Source of the DNA: Sphingomonas mollis
Lineage (GTDB): Bacteria > Pseudomonadota > Alphaproteobacteria > Sphingomonadales > Sphingomonadaceae
DNA: 64,000 nucleotides
NCBI RefSeq assembly: GCF_016427505.1
Contig: NZ_JAELXS010000010.1
Coordinates: 1-64,000 of the forward strand
Reading direction: 5' to 3'
The notes under the pieces were generated by a model. That model was given only the letters and a program-made list of their open reading frames with translations. It was not told the origin of the DNA and did no database searches. Positions 47,418 through 56,642 of the stretch are shown here, piece after piece; positions within the stretch are counted from its first letter, which is position 1; each line of letters starts with the position of its first letter. A program made the position numbers and the translations under genes.

Positions 47418-49118
47418 GTGATCGATCGAGCGATACCGAAGGACGGAGATTACTGGCGGCGGAGCGTCGTCGTTGCGGCGGTATTTCAGCTGGCGGTGAC
47501 GCTGATGGTCGGCTGGCTGCTCGTCATGAACCGATCGAGCAGCTTGGCGGCCGGTTATTTCTTCGATCACGACGTCTATCTGCTGATCGCCGGTGGGGTG
47601 CTGCTGCTGTGTCTGGGCTGGTGGCCATTGCAGGGCGCGCCGGTAAAGGCGCTGACCCCCTATCGCCTGTTGCTTTGGGTGGGGGCGGGCGCCCTGATCG
47701 CCTATGCCGGGTGCTTCCTGGTCTTCCACCATTATCCGGTTTCGCGCGACGAGCAGTCGGCGACCTTCGCCGCTACCTATTTCGCGGCGGGCAAGATGGG
47801 ATGGCCAATTCCCGCTCATCTGCACGATCTCGCCCAGGCGATGATGCCGATGCACACCACCCTGCGACCGGAGGCGTGGCTGTCCAATTATCTCCCGGTC
47901 AATGCGGCGATCCGGGCCGTGACGGCGCGACTGGGGGACCAGTGGCTCGCCGGCCCGCTGCTGATGCTGGCGGGCGTGCTGGCGCTTGCATCGGCCGCGC
48001 GGCGGATCTGGCCCGATCGTGCGCACGCAGCGACCGTTGCGGTCGTCATGGCGCTGACCTCGACGCAGGTCGTCGTGAACGCGGCGACGCCCTTCGCGAC
48101 CACCGGGCAATTTGCCCTCAACGCATTGTGGCTGGCATGCTTCACGCGCGGCGACCGGCGCGGCCACGCAATGGCGATGACCGTCGGCCTCTTCGCCTCT
48201 GGCTTGCATCAGGTGCATTTCCATATCGGCTTCGTCCTCGCCTTCGTCGTCTGGCTGGCGACCGAGCGGCGGTTCCGGCTGGCGGGTGGCTATGCGCTGG
48301 CGTGCCTGTGCTACTGGCTCCTTTGGCGCCATGCCTGGCCGGGACTGCTGGACACGATGATGGGCATGCCACTCTTGGTAAGCGGCACGCCCCCACCGCC
48401 CGGTGCTAACGGCCTTCTGTGGCGGCTGAGCCAGTTGCAGATCGGCGAAAGCCTGACGCGATTCATCGCTTGGCAGAACGTTCTGCTATTGCCGCTAGTG
48501 CTCGCGGGGGCGGGGGCGGGGGCGGGGGCGCGCGCCACAGGACAGGCGCGAATCCTAACAAGCTGCGCCCTAGCCTGTGGATTAGGTCTGATGTTGCTGG
48601 TGCTACAGGATCATGGCTATGGCTATCGCTATCTCCACCAACTGATCCCGTGCTTCTGCCTGCTGGCAGCAGGTGGATGGCTGGCGATAGAGGAGCGACT
48701 GGGCCAGCGGCTGCCGGCCTCCATCCTCGTGGTCAGCGCCATGTTCGCCATGGGCTTCACATTGCCGGTCGCCACGTGGCGGATCATGGTCGCGAACGCC
48801 CCCTATGAGCGCGCGTACCGGGCGGCACGGTCGGCCGGGGCGGATTACGTGTTCGTCGACACGCGGGCGGGAGCCTACCTGCAGGATATCGTCCGGGTGG
48901 CGGGGGCAGGCCCGGTCCTGCTCGACCTGGGTTATGTTCCGGCTACCGCGGTGACGCGGCTCTGCGCCACGTCGCGGGTGATGGTGTTCGGCGAAGAGCA
49001 GGCGCGGCATTTCGGCATCCCGGTCGATCCTGACCGGGTTGCCAACGAGCAGCAGGCGACAGCCCGCACAGCGCAACTGAAGCGACTGGGTTGCGGGCAG
49101 CCCATGCCGGTGGGGTGA
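47418..49118 (+). CDS. Polytopic GT-C-like glycosyltransferase (GT39/PMT-like)
   Basis: 566 residues. A GTG at 47418 follows GGTGGGGA; another GTG at 47397 is possible. About 11 membrane helices. The first periplasmic loop has HYPVSRDEQSATFAATYFAAG (acidic Asp-Glu pair typical of GT-C active sites) and a C-terminal soluble part of about 100 residues. GT-C enzymes transfer sugars from polyprenyl-phosphate donors to lipids or proteins in the periplasm. The assignment rests on topology and the loop motif, so it could be another large membrane protein. Confidence 0.6.
   Translation: MIDRAIPKDGDYWRRSVVVAAVFQLAVTLMVGWLLVMNRSSSLAAGYFFDHDVYLLIAGGVLLLCLGWWPLQGAPVKALTPYRLLLWVGAGALIAYAGCFLVFHHYPVSRDEQSATFAATYFAAGKMGWPIPAHLHDLAQAMMPMHTTLRPEAWLSNYLPVNAAIRAVTARLGDQWLAGPLLMLAGVLALASAARRIWPDRAHAATVAVVMALTSTQVVVNAATPFATTGQFALNALWLACFTRGDRRGHAMAMTVGLFASGLHQVHFHIGFVLAFVVWLATERRFRLAGGYALACLCYWLLWRHAWPGLLDTMMGMPLLVSGTPPPPGANGLLWRLSQLQIGESLTRFIAWQNVLLLPLVLAGAGAGAGARATGQARILTSCALACGLGLMLLVLQDHGYGYRYLHQLIPCFCLLAAGGWLAIEERLGQRLPASILVVSAMFAMGFTLPVATWRIMVANAPYERAYRAARSAGADYVFVDTRAGAYLQDIVRVAGAGPVLLDLGYVPATAVTRLCATSRVMVFGEEQARHFGIPVDPDRVANEQQATARTAQLKRLGCGQPMPVG
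48504..48530. repeat. Hexamer repeat (GCGGGG)n inside the GT-C-like gene
   Basis: About four and a half copies of GCGGGG encode Ala-Gly repeats (AGAGAGAGA) in a membrane/loop region. Because the unit is six bases, copy-number change would not shift frame. Confidence 0.9.
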
Positions 49119-49157
49119 GATCGTCGCATGGGAAGCGTAGTTGGGCTGATGGCTGAA

Positions 49158-49334
49158 GGGGTTCGCGCGGAGACGCGGAGACGCGGAGAAGAAGGGGATT
49201 ATAGCGCTGCGCGCGGTTGACCGAGGCGCGCAGCGCCTCCCGACGATACCACCCCACCGGATCGCGATGCCGTACAAGGCAGCCCGACCTCGCCACCCCT
49301 TCTTCTCCGCGTCTCCGCGTCTCCGCGCGAACCC
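49158..49334. repeat. Inverted repeat pair between GT-C-like and GH51 genes
   Basis: The arm at 49158-49197 (GGGGTTCGCGCGGAGACGCG onward) has its inverted copy at 49297-49334. The two arms are separated by about 100 bases of unremarkable sequence. Same element as 16328-16504. It lies between convergent genes. Confidence 0.88.
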
Positions 49335-49358
49335 TCTTCTCCCTCCTCGAACCGCGCC

Positions 49359-50975
49359 CTACCGAACCGTCACCATCGTCACCGACCGCGCCGGCACGGT
49401 CAGCGACAGCTGCCGGTCCGCCAGCCGCACGTCATCGAGCCGGACGGGCACGAACGGGTCCGCCTTGCCGAACTCGATCCGCGTGTCGATGCGGCCGGCG
49501 GTCAGGGTTTCGGCGGTGGCGGTGCGGCCCGTCGTGCCGGCCAGTATCGCGGTGACGGGCGCGGGCTGGTCGGGGTGCAGGTTCACGATCGACAGGTGCA
49601 GCACGCCGCCAGCATCCCGGCTGGCCGATACGCTGACCTGCGGCATCCGGCTGGCGCCCTCGACATAATCGGGGGTGCCGACATCGACGGGGATCTGCGT
49701 CGCGCCCTGATGCACCTTGTACAGGTCGAACACATGCCACGTCGGCGTCACCACCATCTCGGCCCCGCGCGTCAGGACCAGCGACTGGATGACGTTCACC
49801 ATCTGCGCCAGATTGGCCATCCGCACCCGGTCGGCATGGCGGTTGAAGATATTGAGGCTGAGGCCGGCGATCACCGCGTCGCGCAATGTGCTTTCCAGAT
49901 ACAGCGCCGACGCGCCCTTCTCGCTGGCGAACCATGCGCCCCATTCATCGACCGCCAGCGCGACCTTCTTGTCCGGATCGTAGCGGTCCATGATCGCCGA
50001 GTGCCGCGCGATCAGCTCGTCGGTCAGCGTGGCGCGCCCCAGCGCCTTGGCCCAACCGGTGCGGTCGAAGCCGACATTGCGGCCCTTGTCGTGCCAGTCA
50101 TTGCCCGCGAAGGTGTAGAAGTGGAGCGACAGGCCCCACATCAGCGGCGCGTCCGACACCAGCGCCAGCGGCGACGGATCGGGCCGCCACTTCATCGCCT
50201 TGGCCATCATCGTCTCGGTCCAGGCGTAGTCGTCGGTATCCGCGCCCACCGCGACCAGATTGGCACGCGGGCCGGAATAACTGCGCAGGAACGCGGCATA
50301 ATGGCGGAACGACGCGGCATAGGTGTCGGCGGTCATGTTGCCGCCACAGCCCCATGTCTCGTTACCGACGCCGACGAAGGGCACCGCCCAGGGGGCGGCA
50401 TGACCGTTGGCGGCGCGGGCGCGGCCGGGATCGCTGTCGGCGGGCGCGGTCATGTACCGCATCCAGTCGTCCGCCTCCTGCACGCTGCCCGACCCGACAT
50501 TGACCGACACGAACGGCGAGGCGCCGATCTGGCCCAGGAAATCCATGAATTCGTGGGTGCCGAACGCGTTGGTATCGGGCTTGCCGCCCCATGACGCATT
50601 GATCTCCTGCGCGCGCTTGGCCGCAGGACCGATGCCGTTGCGCCAGTGATAGGAATCCGCGAAGCACCCGCCCGGCCAGCGGATGACCGGCACCTTCACC
50701 TGTTTCAGCGCCGCCACCACATCGCGGCGGATGCCGCGCGTGTTGGGGATGGCGGAATCCTCGCCCACCCAGATGCCCTCGTACACGCCGCGGCCGAGAT
50801 GCTCGACGAACTGGCCGTATATCTCCGGCGCGATGCGCGGGCCGGGGCGGTCGGCATGGACCAGCAGCGTGGTCGGCGCCGGCTGGGTAGCAGCCTGGGT
50901 CGATGTCTGGGCGATGGCCGACGTGGCCATGGCGGCGACGCCCAGCGCGATCAGCGAGCGGAGACCCGCCCTCAT
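49359..50975 (-). CDS. GH51 alpha-L-arabinofuranosidase, exported
   Basis: 538 residues from the ATG at 50975, coupled to the GH43 stop by ATGA. The signal peptide ends AMATSAIAQ. GH51 features: IYGQFVEHLGRGVYEGIWVG, PVIRWPGGCFADSYHWRNGIG, acid/base Glu206 in GVGNETWGCGG, and nucleophile Glu344 in LAVDEWGAWF. The C-terminal beta-sandwich ends LTVPARSVTMVTVR. Removes arabinofuranose from arabinan or arabinoxylan. It works next to the GH43 enzyme in the periplasm or outside. No transporter for the products is present here. Confidence 0.93.
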   Translation of the reverse strand: MRAGLRSLIALGVAAMATSAIAQTSTQAATQPAPTTLLVHADRPGPRIAPEIYGQFVEHLGRGVYEGIWVGEDSAIPNTRGIRRDVVAALKQVKVPVIRWPGGCFADSYHWRNGIGPAAKRAQEINASWGGKPDTNAFGTHEFMDFLGQIGASPFVSVNVGSGSVQEADDWMRYMTAPADSDPGRARAANGHAAPWAVPFVGVGNETWGCGGNMTADTYAASFRHYAAFLRSYSGPRANLVAVGADTDDYAWTETMMAKAMKWRPDPSPLALVSDAPLMWGLSLHFYTFAGNDWHDKGRNVGFDRTGWAKALGRATLTDELIARHSAIMDRYDPDKKVALAVDEWGAWFASEKGASALYLESTLRDAVIAGLSLNIFNRHADRVRMANLAQMVNVIQSLVLTRGAEMVVTPTWHVFDLYKVHQGATQIPVDVGTPDYVEGASRMPQVSVSASRDAGGVLHLSIVNLHPDQPAPVTAILAGTTGRTATAETLTAGRIDTRIEFGKADPFVPVRLDDVRLADRQLSLTVPARSVTMVTVR

Positions 50976-52090
50976 CGCGCGAAATATCCGCGCAGGCGGT
51001 CGGCCTCGTCCGGGGTGATCGCCATCACCGCGCCGTGTTTGGGGCCGCTGAAGTTGGTCGCCTTCATCCGCGAACCGGCATCGTTGAAGCGGCCGATGTT
51101 GCGGAACGTCTGGAAATCGGTCGTCTCGGCAAAGCCCATATTGTTGGGCTTCGCGCCGAACACGTCGTACATCAGCACATATGTGTTCGTGCCGTGGCGG
51201 CGCCACAGCGTGGGCGCCTCGGCCGCGACATTCTCGGGATCGACCTTGCGCGGATCGTACACGTACCCGCCGTCGATCCGGCTCGACACCGCCTGACGGA
51301 TGCTGCCGGGCTTTTCATGCGCGACGTAGAACATGTGGTATTTGTCGCCGACCTTTGTGATGTCGGCGTCGATCACGTTCACCTCGGGCCGGGGATATTC
51401 CAGAATCTTTTTCGGCTCGGTCATCAGCGTCGTGAAGGCGGGGTTCGCATAGGAATAGACCATGAAGTTCGGCCCGTTGCCGATCCGGGTCGTGAAATAG
51501 ACCATCATGCGTTTCTTCGCCGGATCCCAGATCGTCTCCGGCGCCCAGGCATTGCCGGCCTTCGCATAGGCCGGGAACAGGCTGGCCATATCGACCTTCG
51601 CCAGCGTCCAGTGGAGCAGGTCGTGGCTCTTCATCAGCAACAGGTTGCGGTTGTTGCCCCAGCCGAACTCCTTTTCGGGCCGCTCCCACTGGGTGGTCCG
51701 CAATCCCTCCTGCTGCGCATAGATGTGCAGGTCGGTCATCGACAGATAGAACGCGCCGTCCGGCCCGCGCATGATGTGCGGATCGCGCAGGCCCTTCTGG
51801 TCGGCGACCGCACGCCCGGCCAGCACCGGCTCGCCGCCATTCACATCGGTGAAGCTGTAGCCGTCGGGCGAGGTCGCGAAATACAGCGAGTGGGTCTCGT
51901 CCTTGAAATAGGCGAGCAGATAGGCGGATCGCGCCTCCGCCTTCGTCGCCTTCGGGCGGGATGCGGCGATGGTGGGGACGATCGCGAGCTGCCGGGTGGC
52001 GTTCGCTTCTGCCTGCGGGGCCGGGCGGGCGGACAGGCCGACGGTACCGAAACCCAGCGTCATGGTCGCCAGTGCGAGGATCGCCTTCAT
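50972..52090 (-). CDS. GH43-type arabinosidase/xylosidase, exported
   Basis: 372 residues from the ATG at 52090 (GGGAG upstream; an in-frame TTG at 52102 overlaps that site). Signal peptide near the N-terminus (ATMTLGFGTVGLSARPA). Beta-propeller with GH43-like blades: KGLRDPHIMRGPDGAFYLS (general base Asp region), AWAPETIWDPAKKRMMVYF (acid Glu region), VIDADITKVGDKYHMFYVAHEK. First gene of a two-gene operon with GH51. Together they would degrade arabinan side chains of plant polysaccharides. Confidence 0.88.
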   Translation of the reverse strand: MKAILALATMTLGFGTVGLSARPAPQAEANATRQLAIVPTIAASRPKATKAEARSAYLLAYFKDETHSLYFATSPDGYSFTDVNGGEPVLAGRAVADQKGLRDPHIMRGPDGAFYLSMTDLHIYAQQEGLRTTQWERPEKEFGWGNNRNLLLMKSHDLLHWTLAKVDMASLFPAYAKAGNAWAPETIWDPAKKRMMVYFTTRIGNGPNFMVYSYANPAFTTLMTEPKKILEYPRPEVNVIDADITKVGDKYHMFYVAHEKPGSIRQAVSSRIDGGYVYDPRKVDPENVAAEAPTLWRRHGTNTYVLMYDVFGAKPNNMGFAETTDFQTFRNIGRFNDAGSRMKATNFSGPKHGAVMAITPDEADRLRGYFAR

Positions 52091-52300
52091 GTCTTCTCCC
52101 AAAGCTCGTCCGCGTCGCGTTGGACCGGATGTTCGCTCCCCATCCTAATTACTCAGACAAATGATGCAATCCAGTTTAGCGCGGTCGCGCCGTTCGGCGT
52201 TCCGGTAAACATACCGCAACAAACCCGCGGTTTCCGGCCGGGCGTTTGCCGATCCGCGTCGTTGACCTGCGCCAGCGAGTGGCATGCGGAGAGACTGACG

Positions 52301-52681
52301 ATGGCCGTGAAATTTGCAGGAACGATGAACGCGATCAATCGCGGGCTGGACGCGACGAAGCCGGCCAAGGGCGCCGACATCGTCGAGGATTGGGAAGCCG
52401 CGCTGGCCGACAGCGACGTATCGGGCGCCAAAGGCATCCTCCGCGACCTGGGATCGCTGCGCAAGCAACTGGAAAAGGACGAGCCGGACGCCGACCGCGT
52501 CCACGCGCTGCTCCACCGCCTCGGCACCGCCACGACGAAGATCGCCGACAAGGCGGACAAGTCGCAGGACAAGCTGAAGGCGCTGGGCGAGGCGCTGACC
52601 GAAGCCGGCGAGGATGCACCCGACGAAGAGGAAGACACCGAAGCCGCAGCCGCCCCCAAGCGCGCACGCAAGAAGAGCTGA
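52301..52681 (+). CDS. Small charged helical hypothetical protein
   Basis: 126 residues, with GGAGAG upstream of the ATG at 52301. Helical throughout (ILRDLGSLRKQLEKDEPDAD; ALLHRLGTATTKIADKADK) with an acidic then basic tail EDTEAAAAPKRARKKS. No enzyme motif. Similar small proteins are widespread in sphingomonads, but I know no function. Confidence 0.7.
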   Translation: MAVKFAGTMNAINRGLDATKPAKGADIVEDWEAALADSDVSGAKGILRDLGSLRKQLEKDEPDADRVHALLHRLGTATTKIADKADKSQDKLKALGEALTEAGEDAPDEEEDTEAAAAPKRARKKS

Positions 52682-52691
52682 GGAGGGGGAA

Positions 52692-52716
52692 CGGGTCGGC
52701 CGTTGGGGCCGGCCCG
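52692..52716 (+). terminator. G+C-rich hairpin after the 52301 gene
   Basis: CGGGTCGGCC pairs with GGCCGGCCCG (one G-T wobble) just after the stop. It has no T run, so it could be a terminator or a mere transcript-end hairpin. Confidence 0.4.
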
Positions 52717-52776
52717 CTTGCCAGTGACGATCCTCAATACGCTAATGCGCGAGCAGCGCTTCTTGCGTTGTCCGGC

Positions 52777-53172
52777 TTACGCCTTCGCCAGTGCATAGTC
52801 CTGAACCAGCACCTTTTCCGGCACATGCCATGCCCCGGCGATCTTGCGGATCATCGGGAGGGTAAGCGCGCGGCGACGATTCAATATCTCGGTCGCCCGT
52901 GATTGTCCGATCAACACGGCCAGTTCCGCACGGGTATAGCCGTTCATCTCCATGGCTGCTTCGATCGCGCGCACGGGGTCCAGCGGCTCGATCGGCCAGC
53001 GACGGCTTTCATACGTTTCGACCAGTGTCGTCAGCACATCGAGCCGATCGCCGGCATTGGTGCCTTCCTCCGCTCCCCATAGCGCCTCGATCTCCCGCAA
53101 TGCGGTGTCATGGTCCTCGTCGGTCCGGATAGGACGAATATGCATCGCACCGTCTCCATTGGTCATCGTCAA
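52777..53172 (-). CDS. higA: HigA-type antitoxin
   Basis: 131 residues. The N-terminal half is typical of HigA antitoxins of this subfamily (HIRPIRTDEDHDTALREIEA; LTTLVETYESRRWPIEP). The C-terminal half is an Xre-type helix-turn-helix (YTRAELAVLIGQSRATEILN, then RRRALTLPMIRKIAGAWHVP). The ATG overlaps the toxin stop (ATGA), the toxin-first order characteristic of higBA. It should neutralise HigB and repress the operon. Confidence 0.92.
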   Translation of the reverse strand: MTMTNGDGAMHIRPIRTDEDHDTALREIEALWGAEEGTNAGDRLDVLTTLVETYESRRWPIEPLDPVRAIEAAMEMNGYTRAELAVLIGQSRATEILNRRRALTLPMIRKIAGAWHVPEKVLVQDYALAKA

Positions 53173-53471
53173 AACAGGCTCACCGTCAGGGCATCGATCT
53201 TGTTATACTCGGCATGCGTGCCGATAAATTTGATGAAGGCGATCGACCGTTTCCAGTCGAACGCCACCACCATGCGATAATCGCCACCCGCTACCTCGAA
53301 CCGTACGCGCTCACCATTGAGCGACTTTGCTTTCGAGAAGTCGGCAACGACATCCAGTGGACTCTGCCAGACAGCCGCTCCGGCAACCTCGTGCCAGTGC
53401 CGTAAGGACGCTTCCGTCTTCGGATGACTTTCCCAGAAAGCGATCAGCTTGTTCCGGGCGATTATCCTCAT
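53169..53471 (-). CDS. higB: HigB-type mRNA interferase toxin
   Basis: 100 residues from the ATG at 53471. RelE/HigB fold: ARNKLIAFWESHPKTEASLR at the N-terminus, then VRFEVAGGDYRMVVAFDW and AFIKFIGTHAEYNKIDA. It cleaves mRNA on the ribosome when free of antitoxin. The frame is intact, so the system is probably active. An earlier start at 53507 lacks a ribosome site. Confidence 0.92.
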   Translation of the reverse strand: MRIIARNKLIAFWESHPKTEASLRHWHEVAGAAVWQSPLDVVADFSKAKSLNGERVRFEVAGGDYRMVVAFDWKRSIAFIKFIGTHAEYNKIDALTVSLF

Positions 53472-53519
53472 GCCTGACGATCTAACATTTCCCGCTATGG
53501 GAAACAAGATTGGGCCGTC

Positions 53520-53786
53520 TCAGCCCTCATGCCCATGCCGTTCGTCGGCGGGCGTATAGTAACGGGCCAGATCGTCCGGCGACAACTCGTGGCCGCTGGC
53601 CTGTTCGATCAGGGCGGCGATCTCGGCATCGGAGCGGCCGGTGTCGCGGAGTTGTTCGATCTCATCGGAGATCATGTTGACGAAGGCGGGGACGGGGAAG
53701 CGTTCCTCGCCCAACCCCAGGGTTTCGCGCAGATGCTGCTGGGCGCGCAACGCTTCCGGCAGGGTGAACGAAGGAACGTCGGCCAT
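53520..53786 (-). CDS. Small acidic hypothetical protein
   Basis: 88 residues from the ATG at 53786 (AGGAAA upstream). Helical (LPEALRAQQHLRETLGLGEE; MISDEIEQLRDTGRSDAEIA) with a C-terminal DDLARYYTPADERHGHEG. Located 56 bases downstream of the DUF892 gene on the same strand, so probably co-transcribed. Function unknown, but its partner suggests a stress setting. Confidence 0.7.
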   Translation of the reverse strand: MADVPSFTLPEALRAQQHLRETLGLGEERFPVPAFVNMISDEIEQLRDTGRSDAEIAALIEQASGHELSPDDLARYYTPADERHGHEG

Positions 53787-53842
53787 GTCGGTTTCCTGTC
53801 GGCAGAATATCGCCCCGGGGGAAGCCCCCCGGGGCACATGGT

Positions 53843-54358
53843 TCACGCGGTGACGGCGTCCGCCTTTGCGTTGATCTTCGACGTGGCCATCGCGGTCAGC
53901 TTGTCGTCGGTGGCATATTCCTCGTCGAGGGTTTCCTTCAGGATCGCGGCGATCTCGCTGCGGCCGAGCTGGGTCGCCCAGGCGATCAGCGTGCCGTAGC
54001 GCGTGATCTCGTAATGCTCGACGGCCTGGGCCGAGGCGATCAGCGCGGCGTCGAGTACCGCCTTGTCCTCGATCTCGCCGGCGACCTCGTTGGCTTCCTT
54101 GATGATGCCGTCGATCGCCGGGCAGGTGACGGCCTTGGCCTTTTCACCCAGCAGGTCGAAGATGCGCTCCAGCCGGGCGATCTGCCCTTCGGTCTCGCGC
54201 AGATGCGTCTCGAAACCCTGCTTCAGCGCCGGCGCGGTCGCCTTATCGACCATCTTGGGCAGCGCCTTGGTGATCTGGTTCTCGGCGTAATAGACGTCCT
54301 GCAACTGGTGCAGGAACAGGTCTTCGAACGTGACGATGTCCTTGGAAAACAGGCCCAT
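53843..54358 (-). CDS. Ferritin-like DUF892 (YciE/YciF-type) protein
   Basis: 171 residues from the ATG at 54358 (AAAGGA nine bases upstream). Four-helix bundle with carboxylate/histidine ligands in FEDLFLHQLQDVYYAE, THLRETEGQIARLE, AQAVEHYEITRYG and LKETLDEEYATDDKL. Members bind a di-iron centre and are induced by osmotic or general stress. A continuous frame to 54562 upstream is not supported. A 25-base-pair hairpin lies upstream at 54438-54500. Confidence 0.88.
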   Translation of the reverse strand: MGLFSKDIVTFEDLFLHQLQDVYYAENQITKALPKMVDKATAPALKQGFETHLRETEGQIARLERIFDLLGEKAKAVTCPAIDGIIKEANEVAGEIEDKAVLDAALIASAQAVEHYEITRYGTLIAWATQLGRSEIAAILKETLDEEYATDDKLTAMATSKINAKADAVTA

Positions 54359-54437
54359 GATCCGTGTCCTTTGATAGTGGAAAGCTGCCGCCTCAACGTC
54401 CCGGCAGCCGCGTAAGTTGCGCTTTTTCGCGGTACCG

Positions 54438-54500
54438 GCCCGCTCCCCCTCCCGGCCACCCATCAGGATACCGTGTGGGTGGCCGGGAGTGGGAGCGGGC
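54438..54500. repeat. 25-bp hairpin upstream of the DUF892 gene
   Basis: GCCCGCTCCCCCTCCCGGCC plus five bases pairs with its inverse ending GGAGTGGGAGCGGGC, with one mismatch and a 13-base loop. It lies between the AI-2E-family gene end and the DUF892 promoter, as a possible transcription stop for the former. Confidence 0.8.
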
Positions 54501-54603
54501 GTAGCTTGGCGAGAGGCTACGGCAATGCGAAGCATTGATGGAGGCCAAGCGGAGGGCGGCACCGCCTGCGAAACTCGCTCTACCGCGAGTTTTCAAACGA
54601 TCT

Positions 54604-55668
54604 TCAAACCGCGGTATCCAGCCGCTGCTCGGTCAGGATCTGCCAGCCGGTGATGAACAACGCCGCAACCAGCGGGCCGACGACGATACCGCTCAGGCCG
54701 ACCAGCTCGATGCCGCCAAGCGTCGTCACCAGCACCAGCCAGTCGGGGATGCCGGTGTCGCGGCCGACTAGGATCGGGCGCAGGATGTTGTCGGCCAGAC
54801 CGATCACGAACACGCCCGAGGCGATCACGACCGCCGCCTGCCAGATCGCGCCGATCGCCAGCAGATAGATCGCGACCGGCACCCAGATCAGCGCCGGGCC
54901 GACCGCCGGCAGCAACGCCGCGATCGCCATCAACAGGCCCCACAGCAATCCGGCGGGCAAACCGACTATCCAGAACGTGATGGCGCCCAGCGCACCCTGC
55001 ACGAGCGCGACGACGCCCGACCCCTTGATCGTGGCACGCACGACCGCCACGAACTTGTCGGCGAGGCGATCGGCGACGCCGCGATCCAGCGGCAGCGCGC
55101 GGACGATCGCCGGCCCGATCCGCTCGCCGTCGCGCACCAGGAAGAACGTCACGTACAGCCCGACGCCGAACGCCAGCAGGAACGCGGCCGCGTTGCGCCC
55201 GATCGACAGCGCCTGGCTGGCGAGCACGCTGACGCTGCCCTCCAATGCGGCGGTGATGCGCGACTGTGCCGCCTCGAAACTGTCGAGGCCGGACCGGTCG
55301 AGCAATTGCTGCAACCGCATCGGCAGCGCGTCGTGGACCTGCTGGAAATAGGCGGCGAAGTTGATCTGGCCGCTGCGCATCTGGGTGTACACGCCCGCCG
55401 CCTGATCGACGACGAGGCTGGCGACGATCAGCGCCGGGATGACGACCGCGAAGGTGATAATAAGCATCGTGACCAGCGCGGCGGTGTTGCTGCGCCCCGG
55501 CCAGCGCCGCAGCAATCGCTGATAGAGCGGCTGGAACAGCAACGCGGCCAGCCCCGCCCACAGCAGCGCGCCCGCGAAACTGGACACGATTGACCCCAGC
55601 GCCACGGTGATGATGACGAGGAACAGGATCAGCCCCCCATTGTCCACGCGTTGATTGTCGACCGCCAT
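54604..55668 (-). CDS. AI-2E-family (UPF0118) membrane permease
   Basis: 354 residues from the ATG at 55668; the frame is open further upstream through repeats, but that part is not coding-like. About 8 membrane helices arranged as in the family: two pairs flanking a long amphipathic periplasmic-type region (residues about 90-160), and late motifs FWIVGLPAGLLWGLLMAIAA and LLPAVGPALIWVPVAIYLLA. Members include TqsA and Na+/H+ antiporter-like proteins; the AI-2 role of this one is unproven. No strong ribosome site is visible at the ATG. Confidence 0.85.
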   Translation of the reverse strand: MAVDNQRVDNGGLILFLVIITVALGSIVSSFAGALLWAGLAALLFQPLYQRLLRRWPGRSNTAALVTMLIITFAVVIPALIVASLVVDQAAGVYTQMRSGQINFAAYFQQVHDALPMRLQQLLDRSGLDSFEAAQSRITAALEGSVSVLASQALSIGRNAAAFLLAFGVGLYVTFFLVRDGERIGPAIVRALPLDRGVADRLADKFVAVVRATIKGSGVVALVQGALGAITFWIVGLPAGLLWGLLMAIAALLPAVGPALIWVPVAIYLLAIGAIWQAAVVIASGVFVIGLADNILRPILVGRDTGIPDWLVLVTTLGGIELVGLSGIVVGPLVAALFITGWQILTEQRLDTAV

Positions 55669-55785
55669 TGAGGATGTGTGCCTTGCCAGAGAAAAGACGC
55701 GGCGAGAGCAATGCCGCATCGCGGGTGGTCCCGATGGGAAACCCGTTACGGGAGTGAAACACCGCAGAGGCGGCTTTGCTCCCGG

Positions 55786-56354
55786 TCCGGTCGTTTGCCG
55801 TGTGGGTGTCGGGGTGTCGATAATCATACAGGCCGATGGGAGGGTGTTCACGCGAAGGCGCGAAGCCGCAAAGAAGATGGTTCGCGCAGAGGCGCGGCGA
55901 CGCGGAGAAGAAGAATAAGAAGGCGGCGCAGCCATCATCTTCATCGCAGCAACATTCATGATGACAGCCTGCGACCAGCCCGACGCGCGACACCTCCGCG
56001 TCTCCGCGCCTCCGCGCCTCCGAGCGAAACCACCTTCTTCTTTTTCGCTTCGTGGCTTTGCTCCCGCTCGGTCGCTTGCGATGCGGGTGTCGGATTGTCG
56101 ACAATTATACAGGTCGATGAAAGGGATGTTCACGCGAAGCCGCGAAGCGGAAAGAAGATGGTTCGCGCAGAGGCGCAGAGACGCGGAGAAGAAGAAATCG
56201 CGTAGCCATCATCTTCATCGCAGCTTCATCGCAACGGCGCTCGTGATGACAGCCTGCGATCGGCCCGGCGCGCAACACCTCCGCGACCTCCGCGCCTCTG
56301 CGCGAAACCACCTTCCTTCTTTTTCGCTTCGCGTCTTCGCGGCTTCGCGTGAAC
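55786..56354. repeat. Imperfect tandem repeat block of about 290-base units
   Basis: No gene. The sequence starting CGGTCGTTTGCCGTGTGGGTG at about 55786 recurs at about 56076 as CGGTCGCTTGCGATGCGGGT. Each unit contains the GTTCGCGCAGAGGCGCGGAG... element, a stretch with CATCATCTTCATCGCAGC and GATGACAGCCTGCGA, and an inverted CTCCGCGTCTCCGCG arm. The same short elements occur alone at 16328-16504 and 49158-49334. 55669-55785 shows nothing else. Confidence 0.85.
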
Positions 56355-56642
56355 CTATCGCCGCCTTCGGTCCCGCGGTGGCACCGTCAGGTTCAGCCAC
56401 AGGAAGCTCACTGCCGCGCCGGCCATCACGAGTCCGGTCCACAGCACCGGCCCGAACACCCACCCCCGCGCCACGATCGCCGCAACGAAACCAGCCGCCA
56501 GCAGCGCCCAGCCGGCGAGGCGCCAGCGGCGGGCGTCCGGGGCGGGCAGGCGCCGGCCGAAACGGGGTTCGTGGTGACGGTCGCTGGCGAGGCCGAACGA
56601 CAGGAACGCGGCCAGCGCCATCAGCGTGGCGAGGATAGTCAT
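56355..56642 (-). CDS. DUF3325 small membrane protein
   Basis: 95 residues. The ATG at 56642 overlaps the PepSY gene stop (ATGA). Three hydrophobic segments (about 3-18, 43-58, 62-84), with FGLASDRHHEPRFGR between the first two as in DUF3325 proteins of siderophore-uptake loci. The C-terminus is basic (PPRDRRRR). Probably an accessory inner-membrane protein of ferric-siderophore utilisation. Confidence 0.8.
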   Translation of the reverse strand: MTILATLMALAAFLSFGLASDRHHEPRFGRRLPAPDARRWRLAGWALLAAGFVAAIVARGWVFGPVLWTGLVMAGAAVSFLWLNLTVPPRDRRRR

